64,000 bases of DNA from Zavarzinia sp. (lineage in GTDB: Bacteria; Pseudomonadota; Alphaproteobacteria; Zavarziniales; Zavarziniaceae). The stretch lies in NCBI GenBank assembly GCA_025869435.1, contig JAOZVS010000009.1, forward strand, positions 1-64,000. The letters run 5' to 3'. Made by a program: the position numbers and the translations under genes. How positions within the stretch are numbered: the stretch's first letter is position 1; each line of letters begins with the position of its first letter. The notes beneath the pieces were generated by a model, which was not told the origin of the DNA, did no database searches, and saw nothing but the letters and a program-made list of their open reading frames with translations. Below, piece by piece: positions 1 to 8,939 of this stretch.

Positions 1-1279
1 AGTCGATCACGCGGTCGCGGTTGGCCTGGCAGAAGTCGATGTCGAAGTCGGGCATCGAGACGCGTTCGGGATTCAGGAAACGCTCGAACAGCAGGCCGAA
101 GCGCAAAGGGTCCACATCGGTGATCTGCAGTGCCCAGGCGACCAGCGAACCCGCGCCCGAGCCGCGGCCCGGCCCCACCGGAATGCCGTGGCGCTTCGCC
201 CACTGGATGAAGTCCGACACGATCAGGAAATAGCCGGGGAATTTCATCTTGATGATGACGCCCAGCTCGAATTCCAAACGATCCCAATAGGTTACCGCGA
301 CTTCCTTGCGCTTTTCCTCATCCATCGCCGGGGTGAAGACATGGCGCTCGAGACGCATCTCCAGCCCCTCCTTCGCCATGCGACGGAGTTCGGAGATTTC
401 GTCGTGGCCTTCGCCACAGGGAAAAGGCGGCAGCAGCGGCCCCCGGGTCCTGGCGCGGATCGCGCAGCGCCTGGCGATCACCAGGGTGTTATCCACAGCC
501 TCCGGCAGGTCGGCGAACAGCTCGCGCATTTCCTCGGCCGAGCGGAAACGGTGGCCGGGGGTCAGATGCCGGCGCTCGGTATTGCCGACGGTCGAGCCCT
601 CGGCGATGCACAGCAAGGCGTCGTGGGCGGGATAGGTCGCCTCGTCGGCGAAATAGCAGTCGTTGGTCGCGACCAGCGGAATGTCGCGCTCATAGGCGAG
701 TTCGATCAGGCCGGGTTCGGTCGCCTCCTCGTCCTCCATGCCATGGCGCTGGATCTCGATGTAGAGCCGCCCCGGGAACATCGCCTCGAAACGGGCCAGC
801 AGTTCGCGCGCCGCATCCTTCTGGCCCTCGAACAGCAGGCGGCCGATCGGCCCCTTGGCGCCGCCGGTCAGGCACAACAGGCCTTCGGTATGCGGCGCGA
901 GGGCTTCGATCGCCACCTCGGGCGGGCGGCCCGTTTCCGCGTCGACATAGGCAGCGCTGGACAGTTTCAGGAGATTGGCGAGACCGGCCGGATTCTGGGC
1001 CAGCAAAACGATGGGGTCGGGATCGGGCCGGCGACCGCTGCGCTCGGCCGAGCCGGGCGGCGCGATCGACAGCTGCACGCCCATGATCGGCTGAACGCCC
1101 GATTTCACCGCCGTGTCGGAGAATTCGAGGGCGCCGAACAGATTGTTGGTATCGGTGACCGCGATCGCCGGCATCCCCGCCTTCTGCGCCAATGCCACCA
1201 GCTTCTTGACGGGGATCGCCCCTTCAGACAGCGAAAAGGCGGTATGGACGTGCAGATGCACGAAGGGGGCATAGGCCAT
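1..1279 (-). CDS. dnaE: DNA polymerase III subunit alpha, N-terminal part (runs off window)
   Basis: This is the catalytic subunit of the replicative DNA polymerase. Only the first 426 codons are in the window; the reading frame is open at base 1, so it is missing from the ORF track. The N terminus has the PHP-domain metal motif HLHVHTAFS at residues 8-16. Further on come [14 protein letters not shown] and PDFDIDFC, the start of the polymerase palm with its catalytic aspartates. The ATG at 1279 is placed right before the PHP motif, as is usual. It is the last gene of a minus-strand series proS, lolC/E, lolD, dnaE, an order common in alphaproteobacteria. A palindromic repeat separates it from lolD, so it may have its own promoter. 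Confidence 0.95.
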   Translation of the reverse strand, partial: MAYAPFVHLHVHTAFSLSEGAIPVKKLVALAQKAGMPAIAVTDTNNLFGALEFSDTAVKSGVQPIMGVQLSIAPPGSAERSGRRPDPDPIVLLAQNPAGLANLLKLSSAAYVDAETGRPPEVAIEALAPHTEGLLCLTGGAKGPIGRLLFEGQKDAARELLARFEAMFPGRLYIEIQRHGMEDEEATEPGLIELAYERDIPLVATNDCYFADEATYPAHDALLCIAEGSTVGNTERRHLTPGHRFRSAEEMRELFADLPEAVDNTLVIARRCAIRARTRGPLLPPFPCGEGHDEISELRRMAKEGLEMRLERHVFTPAMDEEKRKEVAVTYWDRLEFELGVIIKMKFPGYFLIVSDFIQWAKRHGIPVGPGRGSGAGSLVAWALQITDVDPLRFGLLFERFLNPERVSMPDFDIDFCQANRDRVID

Positions 1280-1334
1280 GAGCGATTCTCCTGAAGCCCC
1301 AGTCTAGGACAGGGACTTCCCCTCTCCAACGCCG

Positions 1335-1416
1335 CGTGACTCCGGCCAAGGCCGGAATCTTGGCGCCATGGGGTGCGAACGGGTCGAAAGGCCCCGGCCT
1401 TCGCCGGGGCGACGAC
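1335..1416. repeat. Two-part palindromic intergenic repeat, copy 1
   Basis: The arms are GACTCCGGCCAAGGCCGGAATC and CCCCGGCCTTCGCCGGGGCGACGAC, separated by about 30 bases. Each arm can fold into its own hairpin. The copy fills most of the 152-base gap between lolD and dnaE. Related copies lie near 32.0, 53.7, 58.2 and 60.3 kb. The role is unknown; a REP-like element or transcription attenuator is possible. Confidence 0.75.
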
Positions 1417-1431
1417 CGGGCCGGCGGCGGT

Positions 1432-2112
1432 TCAGAGCGTAACCAAACGGCCTTCGTGCATCTGGACGGTGCGGGTCATCCGCGCCGCCAGCGCCGGATT
1501 ATGGGTGGCGATCAGGGCCGACAGGCCTTCGTCGCGGACAAGATGCAGAAGCTCGCCGAACACGAGATCCGCCGTCCGCTCGTCCAGATTGCCGGTCGGC
1601 TCGTCCGCCAGCAGGACCTTGGGTCGATTGGCCAGCGCCCGCACGATGGCGACGCGCTGTTGCTCGCCGCCGGAGAGCTTGGCCGGGCGGTGGTTCGCCC
1701 GCGCGGTCAGGCCGACCTTGTCGAGGAGGATCAGGGCCCGCTCCCGCGCCTTGGCCTTGGGGACGCCCGCGATCAGCTGCGGCACCATCACATTCTCCAG
1801 CGCGGTGAATTCCGGCAGCAGGTGATGGAACTGGTAGACGAAGCCGAGATGGGACAGGCGAAGCCCCGTCCGCTCCCGATCCGAGCGGTGACCAGCGGCA
1901 ATACCGCCGACGACGACATCGCCCGAGGTCGGCTTTTCCAGCAGGCCCGCGATATGCAGCAGGGTCGACTTGCCGGCGCCGGACGGCCCGACCAGGGCGA
2001 CGATCTCGCCCGGATGGAGTTCCAGCTCCGCCCCGCGCAGAACATCCAGCCGCTCCGCCCCCTGAACGAAACTGCGGGTGATGCCGGTCAGACGCAGCGA
2101 GGCCTCACTCAT
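1432..2112 (-). CDS. lolD: Lipoprotein-releasing ABC transporter ATP-binding protein LolD
   Basis: This 226-residue ATPase powers release of outer-membrane lipoproteins from the inner membrane to the carrier LolA. It has a Walker A motif GPSGAGKST (residues 42-50), a Q-loop at YQFHH, the signature LSGGEQQR, a Walker B ending [11 protein letters not shown] and the switch histidine in ATHN. The length is typical of LolD/MacB-type ATPases. Its start overlaps the end of the upstream permease gene by 8 bases, which indicates translational coupling and a joint complex. The assignment as LolD rather than another MacB-like ATPase rests on this partner and on the lolC/E-lolD-dnaE order. Confidence 0.93.
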   Translation of the reverse strand: MSEASLRLTGITRSFVQGAERLDVLRGAELELHPGEIVALVGPSGAGKSTLLHIAGLLEKPTSGDVVVGGIAAGHRSDRERTGLRLSHLGFVYQFHHLLPEFTALENVMVPQLIAGVPKAKARERALILLDKVGLTARANHRPAKLSGGEQQRVAIVRALANRPKVLLADEPTGNLDERTADLVFGELLHLVRDEGLSALIATHNPALAARMTRTVQMHEGRLVTL

Positions 2113-3349
2113 GACGCAGGGCCTCCACCGGATCGAGCCTTGCCGCCCGCCACGACGGGTAGAGCGTCGCCAGAAGCGACAGGGCCAGCCCCATGAGAAC
2201 CACCGTGATCGTCTCGTCGATTTCCATCTTGGCCGGGATCTTGGACAGGAAATAGATCTCGTCCGGGAACAGGCGGGCGCCGGTCAGGCTTTGCAGGGCC
2301 TGGCGGATCGTCTCGATATTCTCGCAGAAGACGACACCGAGGGCGAAGCCCCCGAGGGTGCCGATCACCCCGATCGAAGCGCCGCAGATCAGGAACACGC
2401 GCATGATCATGCCCTGGGTCGCGCCCATGGTGCGCAGGATGGCGATTCCCCTGCCCTTGTCCTTCACCAGCATGATCAGCGACGAGATGATGTTGAAGGC
2501 GGCGACGACGATGATCAGGGTCAGGATCAGGAACATCACGTTCCGCTCCACCGCCAGCGCCCCGAAGAAGGTCGCGTTCAGCACCTGCCAGGTTGTCGCC
2601 CTTGTGCCGACCGGCGACAGGCCGACCAGCTTCTTGCCGACCATGGCGGCATCGTCCGGCTGGCGGATCATGACTTCTATCGCCGAGACGCCTTCGCCGG
2701 TCCTGAAGAAAGCCCGCGCGGCGTCGATCGGCATGAAGACGAAGGTACTGTCGTATTCCGCCATGCCGAGGTTGAACAACCCGGCGATGCGATAGGCCTT
2801 CATGCGCGGCGTGGTGCCGACCACCGTCGTCGTGCCATTGGGCGACAGGATGGTGACGGAATCGCCGACGCGAACGCCCATGCGGTCGGCCATGCGCTGG
2901 CCGATCATCACGACATCATCGCCGGTGAAATCGGCGACCGAACCGGCGACGATATTGCCGGCGACCAGCGGTAGCCGGGCCAGATCGGATTGGGACAGGC
3001 CGCGCACGAGTCCGCCGCCCGCCTGGCCCCGCGCCGTGACCATCACCTGGGCCTCGACCATGGGCATGGCGCTGACGACATCCGGCAGGGCTTCGTATTT
3101 GGCCGCCAGGTCGCCGTAATCCGGCATCGGGCCGAACTGGGCCTGAACGACGACATGGCCGTTGATGCCGAGGATCCGGCCCATCAGTTCGGCGCGGAAG
3201 CCGTTCATCACCGCCATGACGATGATCAGCGTCGCGACGCCCAGACCGATGCCGAGCAGGGAGAACCAGGCGATGATCGAGATGAAGCCTTCCTGTCGCC
3301 GGGCGCGCAGATAGCGCCCGGCCAGCATCCATTCGAAACGACGGAACAT
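2105..3349 (-). CDS. lolC: Lipoprotein-releasing ABC transporter permease (LolC/LolE family)
   Basis: This 414-residue inner-membrane permease works with LolD to extract lipoproteins for the outer membrane. It opens with the family start [18 protein letters not shown], followed by a first membrane helix (about residues 25-48), a large periplasmic MacB-like domain, and three C-terminal helices with the FtsX-type core (about 275-400). Only one permease gene is present, where gammaproteobacteria have lolC and lolE; many alphaproteobacteria use a single such gene, sometimes called lolF, as a homodimer. It overlaps lolD by 8 bases and follows proS by 21 bases. Confidence 0.92.
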   Translation of the reverse strand: MFRRFEWMLAGRYLRARRQEGFISIIAWFSLLGIGLGVATLIIVMAVMNGFRAELMGRILGINGHVVVQAQFGPMPDYGDLAAKYEALPDVVSAMPMVEAQVMVTARGQAGGGLVRGLSQSDLARLPLVAGNIVAGSVADFTGDDVVMIGQRMADRMGVRVGDSVTILSPNGTTTVVGTTPRMKAYRIAGLFNLGMAEYDSTFVFMPIDAARAFFRTGEGVSAIEVMIRQPDDAAMVGKKLVGLSPVGTRATTWQVLNATFFGALAVERNVMFLILTLIIVVAAFNIISSLIMLVKDKGRGIAILRTMGATQGMIMRVFLICGASIGVIGTLGGFALGVVFCENIETIRQALQSLTGARLFPDEIYFLSKIPAKMEIDETITVVLMGLALSLLATLYPSWRAARLDPVEALRHE

Positions 3350-3370
3350 CCTGTTCTCCCCCGCCGGCCC

Positions 3371-4693
3371 TCAGGCCGCGGCAAACCTGGCCACCACCTC
3401 GTCGAGAGCGACTTCCGTGCGCTCGCCGGTCTTGCGGTTCTTGATCTCGGCGACGCCCCTGGCGACGCCGCGCGGCCCGACATGAACCTGCCAGGGCAGG
3501 CCGATCAGGTCCATGGTGGCGAATTTCGCGCCCGCGCGCTCGTCGGTGTCGTCATACAGGGTCTCGACCCCGGCGGCTTCCAGCGCGGCGTAGAGCTTGG
3601 CCGAGGCGGCGTCCACGGCGGCATCGCCCGCCTTCAGGTTGACGAGGCCGAGTTTGAACGGCGCGACGCTTTCCGGCCAGACGATGCCGGCATCATCGTG
3701 GCTCGCCTCGATGATGGCGCCCATCAGGCGCGAGACGCCGATGCCATAGGAGCCCATCTCGAGTTCGATCGATTCGCCGTTCGGGCCGGCGACGACGGCG
3801 CCCATCGGCTTCGAATATTTGGTGCCGAAATAGAAGATGTGGCCGACCTCGATGCCCCGGGCCGCGATCTGCTTGTCGGCCGGCACTTCGGCGTCGAAGC
3901 GGGCGGCGTCATGCTTCTCGTCGGTCGCGGCGTAGAGACCGGTCCAGCGATCGATGATCGGGGTCAGGCTGGCGTCGAAATCGACCTCGGTGCCGAGGAT
4001 GTCGTAATCGACCAGATCCTTGTGGCAGAAGACGGCGCTTTCGCCCGTGTCGGCCAGGATGATGAATTCATGGCTCATGTCGCCGCCGATCGGGCCGGTG
4101 TCGGCCGCCATCGGGATCGCCTTCAGCCCCATGCGGGCATAGGTGCGGAGGTAAGCGACGAACATCTTCTCGTAAGCCCGGCGCGCGCCTTCCTTGTCGA
4201 TGTCGAAGGAATAGGCATCCTTCATCAGGAATTCGCGGCCGCGCATCACGCCGAAGCGGGGGCGCACCTCGTCCCGGAACTTCCACTGGATGTGATAGAG
4301 GTTCCGCGGCAGATCCCGGTAGGTCTTGATGCTGTCGCGGACGATCGCGGTGATCAGTTCCTCGTTGGTCGGGCCGAACAGCATCTCGCGCTCGTGGCGG
4401 TCGGTGATGCGCAGCATCTCCTTGCCATAGGCTTCGTAACGGCCCGATTCCCGCCACAGGTCGGCCGACTGGATGGTCGGCATCAGCAATTCGATGGCGC
4501 CGGCCCGGTTCTGCTCCTCGCGCACGATCTTCTCGATGTTGCGCAGGACCTTGAGGCCCAGCGGCAGCCAGGAGTAGATGCCGGCGGCCGACTGGCGGAC
4601 AAGGCCGGCACGCAGCATCAGCCGGTGCGAGACGATCTGCGCTTCGGCCGGGTTTTCGCGAAGGGTAGGCAGGAAATAGCGGGACAGACGCAT
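3371..4693 (-). CDS. proS: Prolyl-tRNA synthetase
   Basis: This 440-residue class II aminoacyl-tRNA synthetase charges tRNA-Pro. Motif 2 is seen as [20 protein letters not shown] and motif 3 as [14 protein letters not shown], followed by a C-terminal anticodon-binding domain. The protein is much shorter than the E. coli type (about 570 residues) because it lacks the editing insertion; this short form is typical of alphaproteobacteria. The ORF track starts at 4798, but the family N terminus [18 protein letters not shown] begins at the ATG at 4693, and the upstream stretch looks non-coding. The gene is followed at 21 bases by the Lol permease. Confidence 0.95.
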   Translation of the reverse strand: MRLSRYFLPTLRENPAEAQIVSHRLMLRAGLVRQSAAGIYSWLPLGLKVLRNIEKIVREEQNRAGAIELLMPTIQSADLWRESGRYEAYGKEMLRITDRHEREMLFGPTNEELITAIVRDSIKTYRDLPRNLYHIQWKFRDEVRPRFGVMRGREFLMKDAYSFDIDKEGARRAYEKMFVAYLRTYARMGLKAIPMAADTGPIGGDMSHEFIILADTGESAVFCHKDLVDYDILGTEVDFDASLTPIIDRWTGLYAATDEKHDAARFDAEVPADKQIAARGIEVGHIFYFGTKYSKPMGAVVAGPNGESIELEMGSYGIGVSRLMGAIIEASHDDAGIVWPESVAPFKLGLVNLKAGDAAVDAASAKLYAALEAAGVETLYDDTDERAGAKFATMDLIGLPWQVHVGPRGVARGVAEIKNRKTGERTEVALDEVVARFAAA

Positions 4694-5263
4694 GGCGGAT
4701 TTCTCGTTGATCAGGCGGCGAAGGTAGGGAAATCGGGGCCGCGACGCAATCGGCACCCGCTTGTAATCCCGCCCCGTGCCAGCTGGTGCAGGATTCACCG
4801 CGGCGAATCGCCACCCCCAGACTTTAGTCGAAGTCGATTGTCACAAACCGATACTCATCTTGCTGATTCACGCGCTTTTAAGCCTGATAAAAAAGCATGT
4901 TGCACTTTTTCGGGGCACACATGACGAAACCGCGTGACTCCCATGCGGCTATTGAGTAGCATCCTCCTCACCGAAAAAGGGGGCCGGCTCGGCTCACCCA
5001 AGTTTAGGGAGGAAGCGCCGTCGGGGCTACCAAGGCCGAAATATAACGGCTGCCGACAGTGCAAAGTGCAGAGTTAGCGCAAGGCCCTCCGGGGCCTTGT
5101 GTCGTTTCGGGGGCTATCCTCTCGCCTTCTGACCATCAGGCTTCATGATCTTGTCTTGATGTTGGCCAAGTCGTGGCCGCCATGGGAATGATGGTGCGTG
5201 CCGCAGGCATGACCGGCTCGCTCCGAAGGGCGACCGGACCCAAAAAGAAAGAGGCCCCGACAA
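4694..5263. other. 570-base intergenic region between proS and a divergent secreted-protein gene
   Basis: No convincing protein gene lies here. The 69-codon minus-strand ORF at 4855-5064 has no recognisable features. The region must hold the promoters of proS (minus) and of the gene at 5264 (plus). An AT-rich patch sits at about 4870-4915, and 4960-5100 can fold into several stems, listed separately as a possible RNA. Confidence 0.5.
4958..5100 (+). ncRNA. Possible structured RNA with terminal hairpin
   Basis: Three stems can be drawn by eye on the plus strand. TCCTCC (4962-4967) pairs with GGAGGA (5008-5013). GCCGT (5017-5021) pairs with ACGGC (5046-5050). Near the 3' end, CAAGGCCC and GGGCCTTG form an 8-bp stem (about 5080-5099) with a 4-base loop. 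The last stem could act as a terminator, but only a short T run follows. It matches no RNA family I recognise (not tmRNA, RNase P or SRP RNA). It may be a free RNA or a leader of the gene at 5264. Confidence 0.25.
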
Positions 5264-5602
5264 ATGAGCCCATCCTCCGCGCTGAAAAGCGGATTGTTCG
5301 CGTTGCTTGCGATTTCGGCCGGCGCCGCACCGGCCCTGGCGGAAGACCTGACCTTCACCCTGAACAACGGCACCAGCGCCGCCGTGACCGAGTTCTATCT
5401 TTCCCCCGCCAATGTCGGCGACTGGGAAGAAAACCTGCTGGGCCAAGATGCCCTGCCCAGCGGCGCCGCCACGGATGTCACCGTCGCCGATGGCCGCGCC
5501 ACCTGCACCTATGACATCAAGACCGTGTTCAAGGACGGCAGCGAGATCGACGACCGTGGCGTCAATCTGTGCGAACTCGGCGCCTATACGGTCCACGAGT
5601 AA
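5264..5602 (+). CDS. Small secreted protein of unknown function
   Basis: The 112-residue product has a clear signal peptide: a positively charged start, a hydrophobic core LFALLAISAGAA and an Ala-Leu-Ala cleavage site before EDLTFTLNNG at about residue 27. The mature part is about 86 residues, acidic and apparently beta-rich, with two cysteines (in ATCTYD and NLCELG) that could form a disulfide. The aromatic motif EFYLSPANVGDWEENLL looks conserved in small periplasmic proteins of related bacteria, but I cannot give it a function. The gene stands alone on the plus strand between two minus-strand blocks. Confidence 0.75.
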   Translation: MSPSSALKSGLFALLAISAGAAPALAEDLTFTLNNGTSAAVTEFYLSPANVGDWEENLLGQDALPSGAATDVTVADGRATCTYDIKTVFKDGSEIDDRGVNLCELGAYTVHE

Positions 5603-5610
5603 GGCCGGCG

Positions 5611-5635
5611 CCGGCGGCCCCATCAGGGCCGCCGG
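5611..5635. terminator. Hairpin between convergent genes
   Basis: CCGGCGGCCC and GGGCCGCCGG form a perfect 10-bp stem with a 5-base loop (CATCA), placed between the convergent ends of the secreted-protein gene and the DUF1467 gene. There is no T run on either side, so it may be a weak two-way terminator or an mRNA-end stabiliser. Confidence 0.4.
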
Positions 5636-5650
5636 TCGCTACATCGGGCT

Positions 5651-5911
5651 TCAGGGCGCTTCCATGAACTGACGGTAGCCCACCAGGTCGTATTGAACGA
5701 CGACCGAAAAAGCCACCAGCAGCACCAGGGCGATCCCCGTGGTGATCAGCACCTTCTTCAGAAGCGGCGGGCGGTGCGGAATACCCGAAGGGATTCCCCG
5801 TTCCGCCTGCACGCCCGCTTCCTCGGTGCTGCGCACGCCCCAGGGCAGCACGGCGAAAAACACCAGCCACCAGGTGATCGAGAAAAAGACGATACCGCCG
5901 AGGACGGTCAT
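5651..5911 (-). CDS. DUF1467 family small membrane protein
   Basis: The 86-residue product has two predicted membrane helices: GGIVFFSITWWLVFFAVLPW near the N terminus and VLITTGIALVLLVAFSVVV near the C terminus. They are joined by a polar loop with a run such as GIPHRPPLLKK. This matches the DUF1467 family of alphaproteobacteria, whose function is not known. It is the last gene of the long block that starts at nuoA, directly after the methylmalonyl-CoA epimerase gene, and that position is common in related genomes. The hairpin at 5611-5635 may end the transcript. Confidence 0.85.
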   Translation of the reverse strand: MTVLGGIVFFSITWWLVFFAVLPWGVRSTEEAGVQAERGIPSGIPHRPPLLKKVLITTGIALVLLVAFSVVVQYDLVGYRQFMEAP

Positions 5912-5946
5912 GATGCTGTCCGCATCGTGTTCGGGGCCAAGGCGGC

Positions 5947-6363
5947 TTACGCCGCCTTGGCCACTTCCTCGATCTCGACGAGGGTGCCGAGGAAATCCTT
6001 GGGGTGCAGGAACAGCACCGGCAGGCCATGGGCGCCGATCTTGGGATTGCCGTCGCCGAGCACGCGGGCGCCTTCCGCCTTCAGCTTGTCGCGAGCGGCG
6101 ATGATGTCGTCGACCTCGTAGCAGACATGGTGGATGCCGCCCCCCGGATTGCGCTCGAGGAAATTGGCGATCGGCGACTTCTCGCCCAGCGGATAGAGCA
6201 GCTCGATCTTGGTGTTCGGCAGTTCGACGAAGACGACGGTCACGCCGTGATCCGGCTGGTCGATCGGGGCCGAGACCTTGGCGCCCAGGGTGTCGCGGTA
6301 AAGCGCGGTCGCCGACGAAAGGTCGGGCACGGCGAGGGCGATATGGTTCAGTCGTCCGATCAT
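5947..6363 (-). CDS. mce: Methylmalonyl-CoA epimerase
   Basis: This enzyme interconverts the (R) and (S) forms of methylmalonyl-CoA so that propionyl-CoA carbon can enter the citric acid cycle as succinyl-CoA. The product of about 138 residues is a single vicinal-oxygen-chelate (glyoxalase-like) fold. It shows the family start IGRLNHIALAVPDLSSA, then HHVCYEVDDI and a C-terminal FLHPKDFLGTLVEIEE, which carry the metal-binding His and Glu residues. The ORF track starts at 6372 (MEAMIG); I prefer the ATG at 6363 because the family begins there. It lies between rnj and the DUF1467 gene. Confidence 0.93.
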   Translation of the reverse strand: MIGRLNHIALAVPDLSSATALYRDTLGAKVSAPIDQPDHGVTVVFVELPNTKIELLYPLGEKSPIANFLERNPGGGIHHVCYEVDDIIAARDKLKAEGARVLGDGNPKIGAHGLPVLFLHPKDFLGTLVEIEEVAKAA

Positions 6364-6452
6364 GGCTTCCACTCGGTTGAAGGCGATGACCGGAAATTAG
6401 GATCGCCGCCGCATTGCCGCAAGAACCCTTTGCGACGGTTTCTGGAATCCAC

Positions 6453-8147
6453 CTAGCCGCGCAGGCGGATCACCTGGACATCGGTCACGGGCTTGCGCCC
6501 GGTCAGCCGGTTGGCGGCCTTGCGCGCGGCCTGCCGCGCGGCCTCGGCCAGCGTGTCGGCGTCGCCGCCCCGGCCCTTCGGCAAGGCGGCCTGAACCGCG
6601 TCGACGATCTCGGCGGCGAGGTCCCCGCCCTCCTCCTCGGCGAGGCCGGCGAGGACGACATCGGGATCGGCCGCCAGCTTGCCCCTGGCGTCCAGCACCA
6701 GGGTGACGACGACATGGCCGGCGAAGCTGATCTTCCGCCGCGCGACCACGGCCGGATCGTCGACCTCCACCAGGATATCGCCATCGAGGGCGAGGCGCCC
6801 GGATTCGACGACACCGATGAACTCGGGCTCGCCGGGAGCAAGGCGCAGCACATCGCCATTCTTGATGATCGGGGCGTGGCGAACCTGAAGCGTGCGGGCG
6901 AAGGCCGCATGTTCCACGAGGTGCCGCGCCTCGCCATGGACCGGCACCGAAATCTCGGGCCGCACCCAGGCATACATGGCGGCCAGTTCGTCCCTGTTGG
7001 GATGGCCCGAGACATGGATGAAGTTGCCCTTCTCGGTGATCACCCGCACCCCCGCCGTCGCCAGCTGGTTATGGGTCTCGCCGAGCGGGATCTCGTTGCC
7101 CGGAATGATCTTCGAGGAAAAGATCGCGGTATCGCCTCGGCCCAGCGCGATATGGCGATGCTCGCCGCGCGCGATGCGGGCCATGGCGCCCCGGGGCTCG
7201 CCCTGGCTGCCGGTGCAGAGGTAGAGCACCTTGTCCTTGGGCAGATAGCCGGCCTCGTCCTCGTCGAGGGTGGGCGGCAGATCGGTCAGATAGCCGGTTT
7301 CCTTGGCCGCCTCGACCACCCGATGCATCGAGCGCCCGACCAGCACCAGATGGCGGTCGGCCGCCGCCGCGGCGACGCCGATCGAGGAAATCCGTGCGAC
7401 ATTGGAAGCGAAGGTGGTGACCGCGACCCGCCCGGTCAACGGCGCGATCATCTCGATCAGACTCTCCCGCACCGCGGCTTCCGAACCGGAGGTGCCGGGC
7501 GAGAACACATTCGTCGAATCGCAGATCATGGCGAGGATGCCGCTGCTCCCCAACTCCTCCAGCCGCTTGCGGTCGGCGGTCGGGCCGATCAGCGGCTCCG
7601 GGTCCAGCTTCCAGTCGCCGGTGTGCAGAATCGTGCCAAGGGCGGTTTCGATCGCGACGGCATTCGGCTCGGGGATCGAATGGGTCAGCGTGATCAATTC
7701 GCAGGCGAAGGGGCCGAGGGTGACCTTGCCGTTCATCGGCAGGATGTTCAGCTCGACCTCGCGCTCCAGCCCGACTTCCTGCAGCTTGCGGCGCACGAGG
7801 GCGGCCGTGAAGGGCGTCGCGTAGATGGGGCACTGCAGCCGGTCCCACAGATAGGGCACGGCGCCGATATGGTCCTCATGGGCGTGGGTGAGGACGATCG
7901 CGATCAGATCGTCCTTGCGGTCCTCGATAAAGGTTGGATCCGGCATGATCAGGTCGATGCCGGGCATCCGGCTGTCGGCGAAGGTCATGCCAAGGTCGAG
8001 CATCAGCCACTTGCCGGCATGACCGTAGAGATTGAGGTTCATGCCGATTTCGCCGGAGCCGCCGAGGGGCACGAACAGCAACTCATCCGCCCGGGGCTTG
8101 CGGTTGAAATATCCCGGCTGGGTCCTGCCGCCCTTAGGTCTGGTCAA
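6453..8147 (-). CDS. rnj: Ribonuclease J
   Basis: This 564-residue RNase acts in mRNA decay and RNA maturation as a 5' exonuclease and endonuclease. It belongs to the beta-CASP branch of the metallo-beta-lactamase fold. The metal motif is THAHEDHIGAVPYLW, with further ligands in THSIPE and HTGDWK, and a late beta-CASP motif FIHVSGHPNRDE. The C-terminal domain typical of RNase J follows. Its start codon overlaps the birA stop by 4 bases (ATGA). In many alphaproteobacteria a type III pantothenate kinase gene (coaX) separates birA from rnj, but here it is absent. Confidence 0.94.
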   Translation of the reverse strand: MTRPKGGRTQPGYFNRKPRADELLFVPLGGSGEIGMNLNLYGHAGKWLMLDLGMTFADSRMPGIDLIMPDPTFIEDRKDDLIAIVLTHAHEDHIGAVPYLWDRLQCPIYATPFTAALVRRKLQEVGLEREVELNILPMNGKVTLGPFACELITLTHSIPEPNAVAIETALGTILHTGDWKLDPEPLIGPTADRKRLEELGSSGILAMICDSTNVFSPGTSGSEAAVRESLIEMIAPLTGRVAVTTFASNVARISSIGVAAAAADRHLVLVGRSMHRVVEAAKETGYLTDLPPTLDEDEAGYLPKDKVLYLCTGSQGEPRGAMARIARGEHRHIALGRGDTAIFSSKIIPGNEIPLGETHNQLATAGVRVITEKGNFIHVSGHPNRDELAAMYAWVRPEISVPVHGEARHLVEHAAFARTLQVRHAPIIKNGDVLRLAPGEPEFIGVVESGRLALDGDILVEVDDPAVVARRKISFAGHVVVTLVLDARGKLAADPDVVLAGLAEEEGGDLAAEIVDAVQAALPKGRGGDADTLAEAARQAARKAANRLTGRKPVTDVQVIRLRG

Positions 8148-8935
8148 ACACTCACTCCAACGACACCGGGCAGGAACACGTCCCCGGCGGTTATGGCGCG
8201 CGAGGCGCCGCTATCGAGCAGAAGGTCGAGGGCACCGTCCGGGCGCAATCCGGCGAAAACCCCTTCGATCGTCTCGTCTGACAGGCGAACGGTGATCCGC
8301 TCGCCAAGGCCGGCGGCCCGGCTGATCCAGGCCTCGCGGATGGGTGCGAAACCGTCCCGTTCCCAGACCGTGATCCAGTGGCCGAGACGGGTCAGGACTT
8401 CGTCGAGCGCGGTCTGAACCGCGACCCGGTGCCCGAGGGTAGCCTTTATGGAGGTCGCCGGATAGGGCGTGTTGTCGGGGAAATGAGCCAGATTGACCCC
8501 CGCCCCGATAACGAGGAATTCCAGCGCGCCATCGCCGCCGGTCGCCGATTCCAGCAGGATGCCGGCGACCTTGGCCCCGTCGAGCAGCACGTCATTCGGC
8601 CATTTCAGCTGAAAGCGGAAGCCCTCGCCGGTCAGTTGGGCCAGGGCTTCGTGAAGCGCGACCGCCGTGGCGAAGGACAATTCCGCCGCCCGCGCGGGAC
8701 CTGCCTTTGGTCGCAGCAGCAGGCTGAACATCAGATTGCCGGGCGGGGAGAGCCAGGCCCGGCCACGACGGCCGCGCCCCGCGGTCTGGACATCGGCCTG
8801 CAGGGCAAGGTCGCCTTCGTCACCGGCGGCGGCGCGGCGGCGTGCCTCCTCGTTCGTCGAGTCGATCTCGTCGAAATGGAGGACACGCCAGCCGGCGATC
8901 CCCGTTCTTTCCTGTCCTCCGACCGGCGTCACCAT
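8144..8935 (-). CDS. birA: Biotin-[acetyl-CoA-carboxylase] ligase
   Basis: This 263-residue enzyme attaches biotin to carrier proteins such as AccB. It has the biotinyl-AMP motif GRGRRGRAWLSPPGNL, then KWPNDVLLDGAKVAGILLE with the active-site lysines, and a small C-terminal domain. The N terminus goes almost straight into the catalytic domain (HFDEIDSTNEEA), so it lacks the DNA-binding repressor domain of E. coli BirA and is a ligase only. It lies 4 bases after nuoN and overlaps rnj by 4 bases, so all three are probably co-transcribed. Confidence 0.93.
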   Translation of the reverse strand: MVTPVGGQERTGIAGWRVLHFDEIDSTNEEARRRAAAGDEGDLALQADVQTAGRGRRGRAWLSPPGNLMFSLLLRPKAGPARAAELSFATAVALHEALAQLTGEGFRFQLKWPNDVLLDGAKVAGILLESATGGDGALEFLVIGAGVNLAHFPDNTPYPATSIKATLGHRVAVQTALDEVLTRLGHWITVWERDGFAPIREAWISRAAGLGERITVRLSDETIEGVFAGLRPDGALDLLLDSGASRAITAGDVFLPGVVGVSV

Positions 8936-8939
8936 GCCG

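Noticed and set aside
4855-5064. 69-codon minus-strand ORF
   Set aside because: It has no ribosome site, motif or family resemblance, and it overlaps the stem-forming region.
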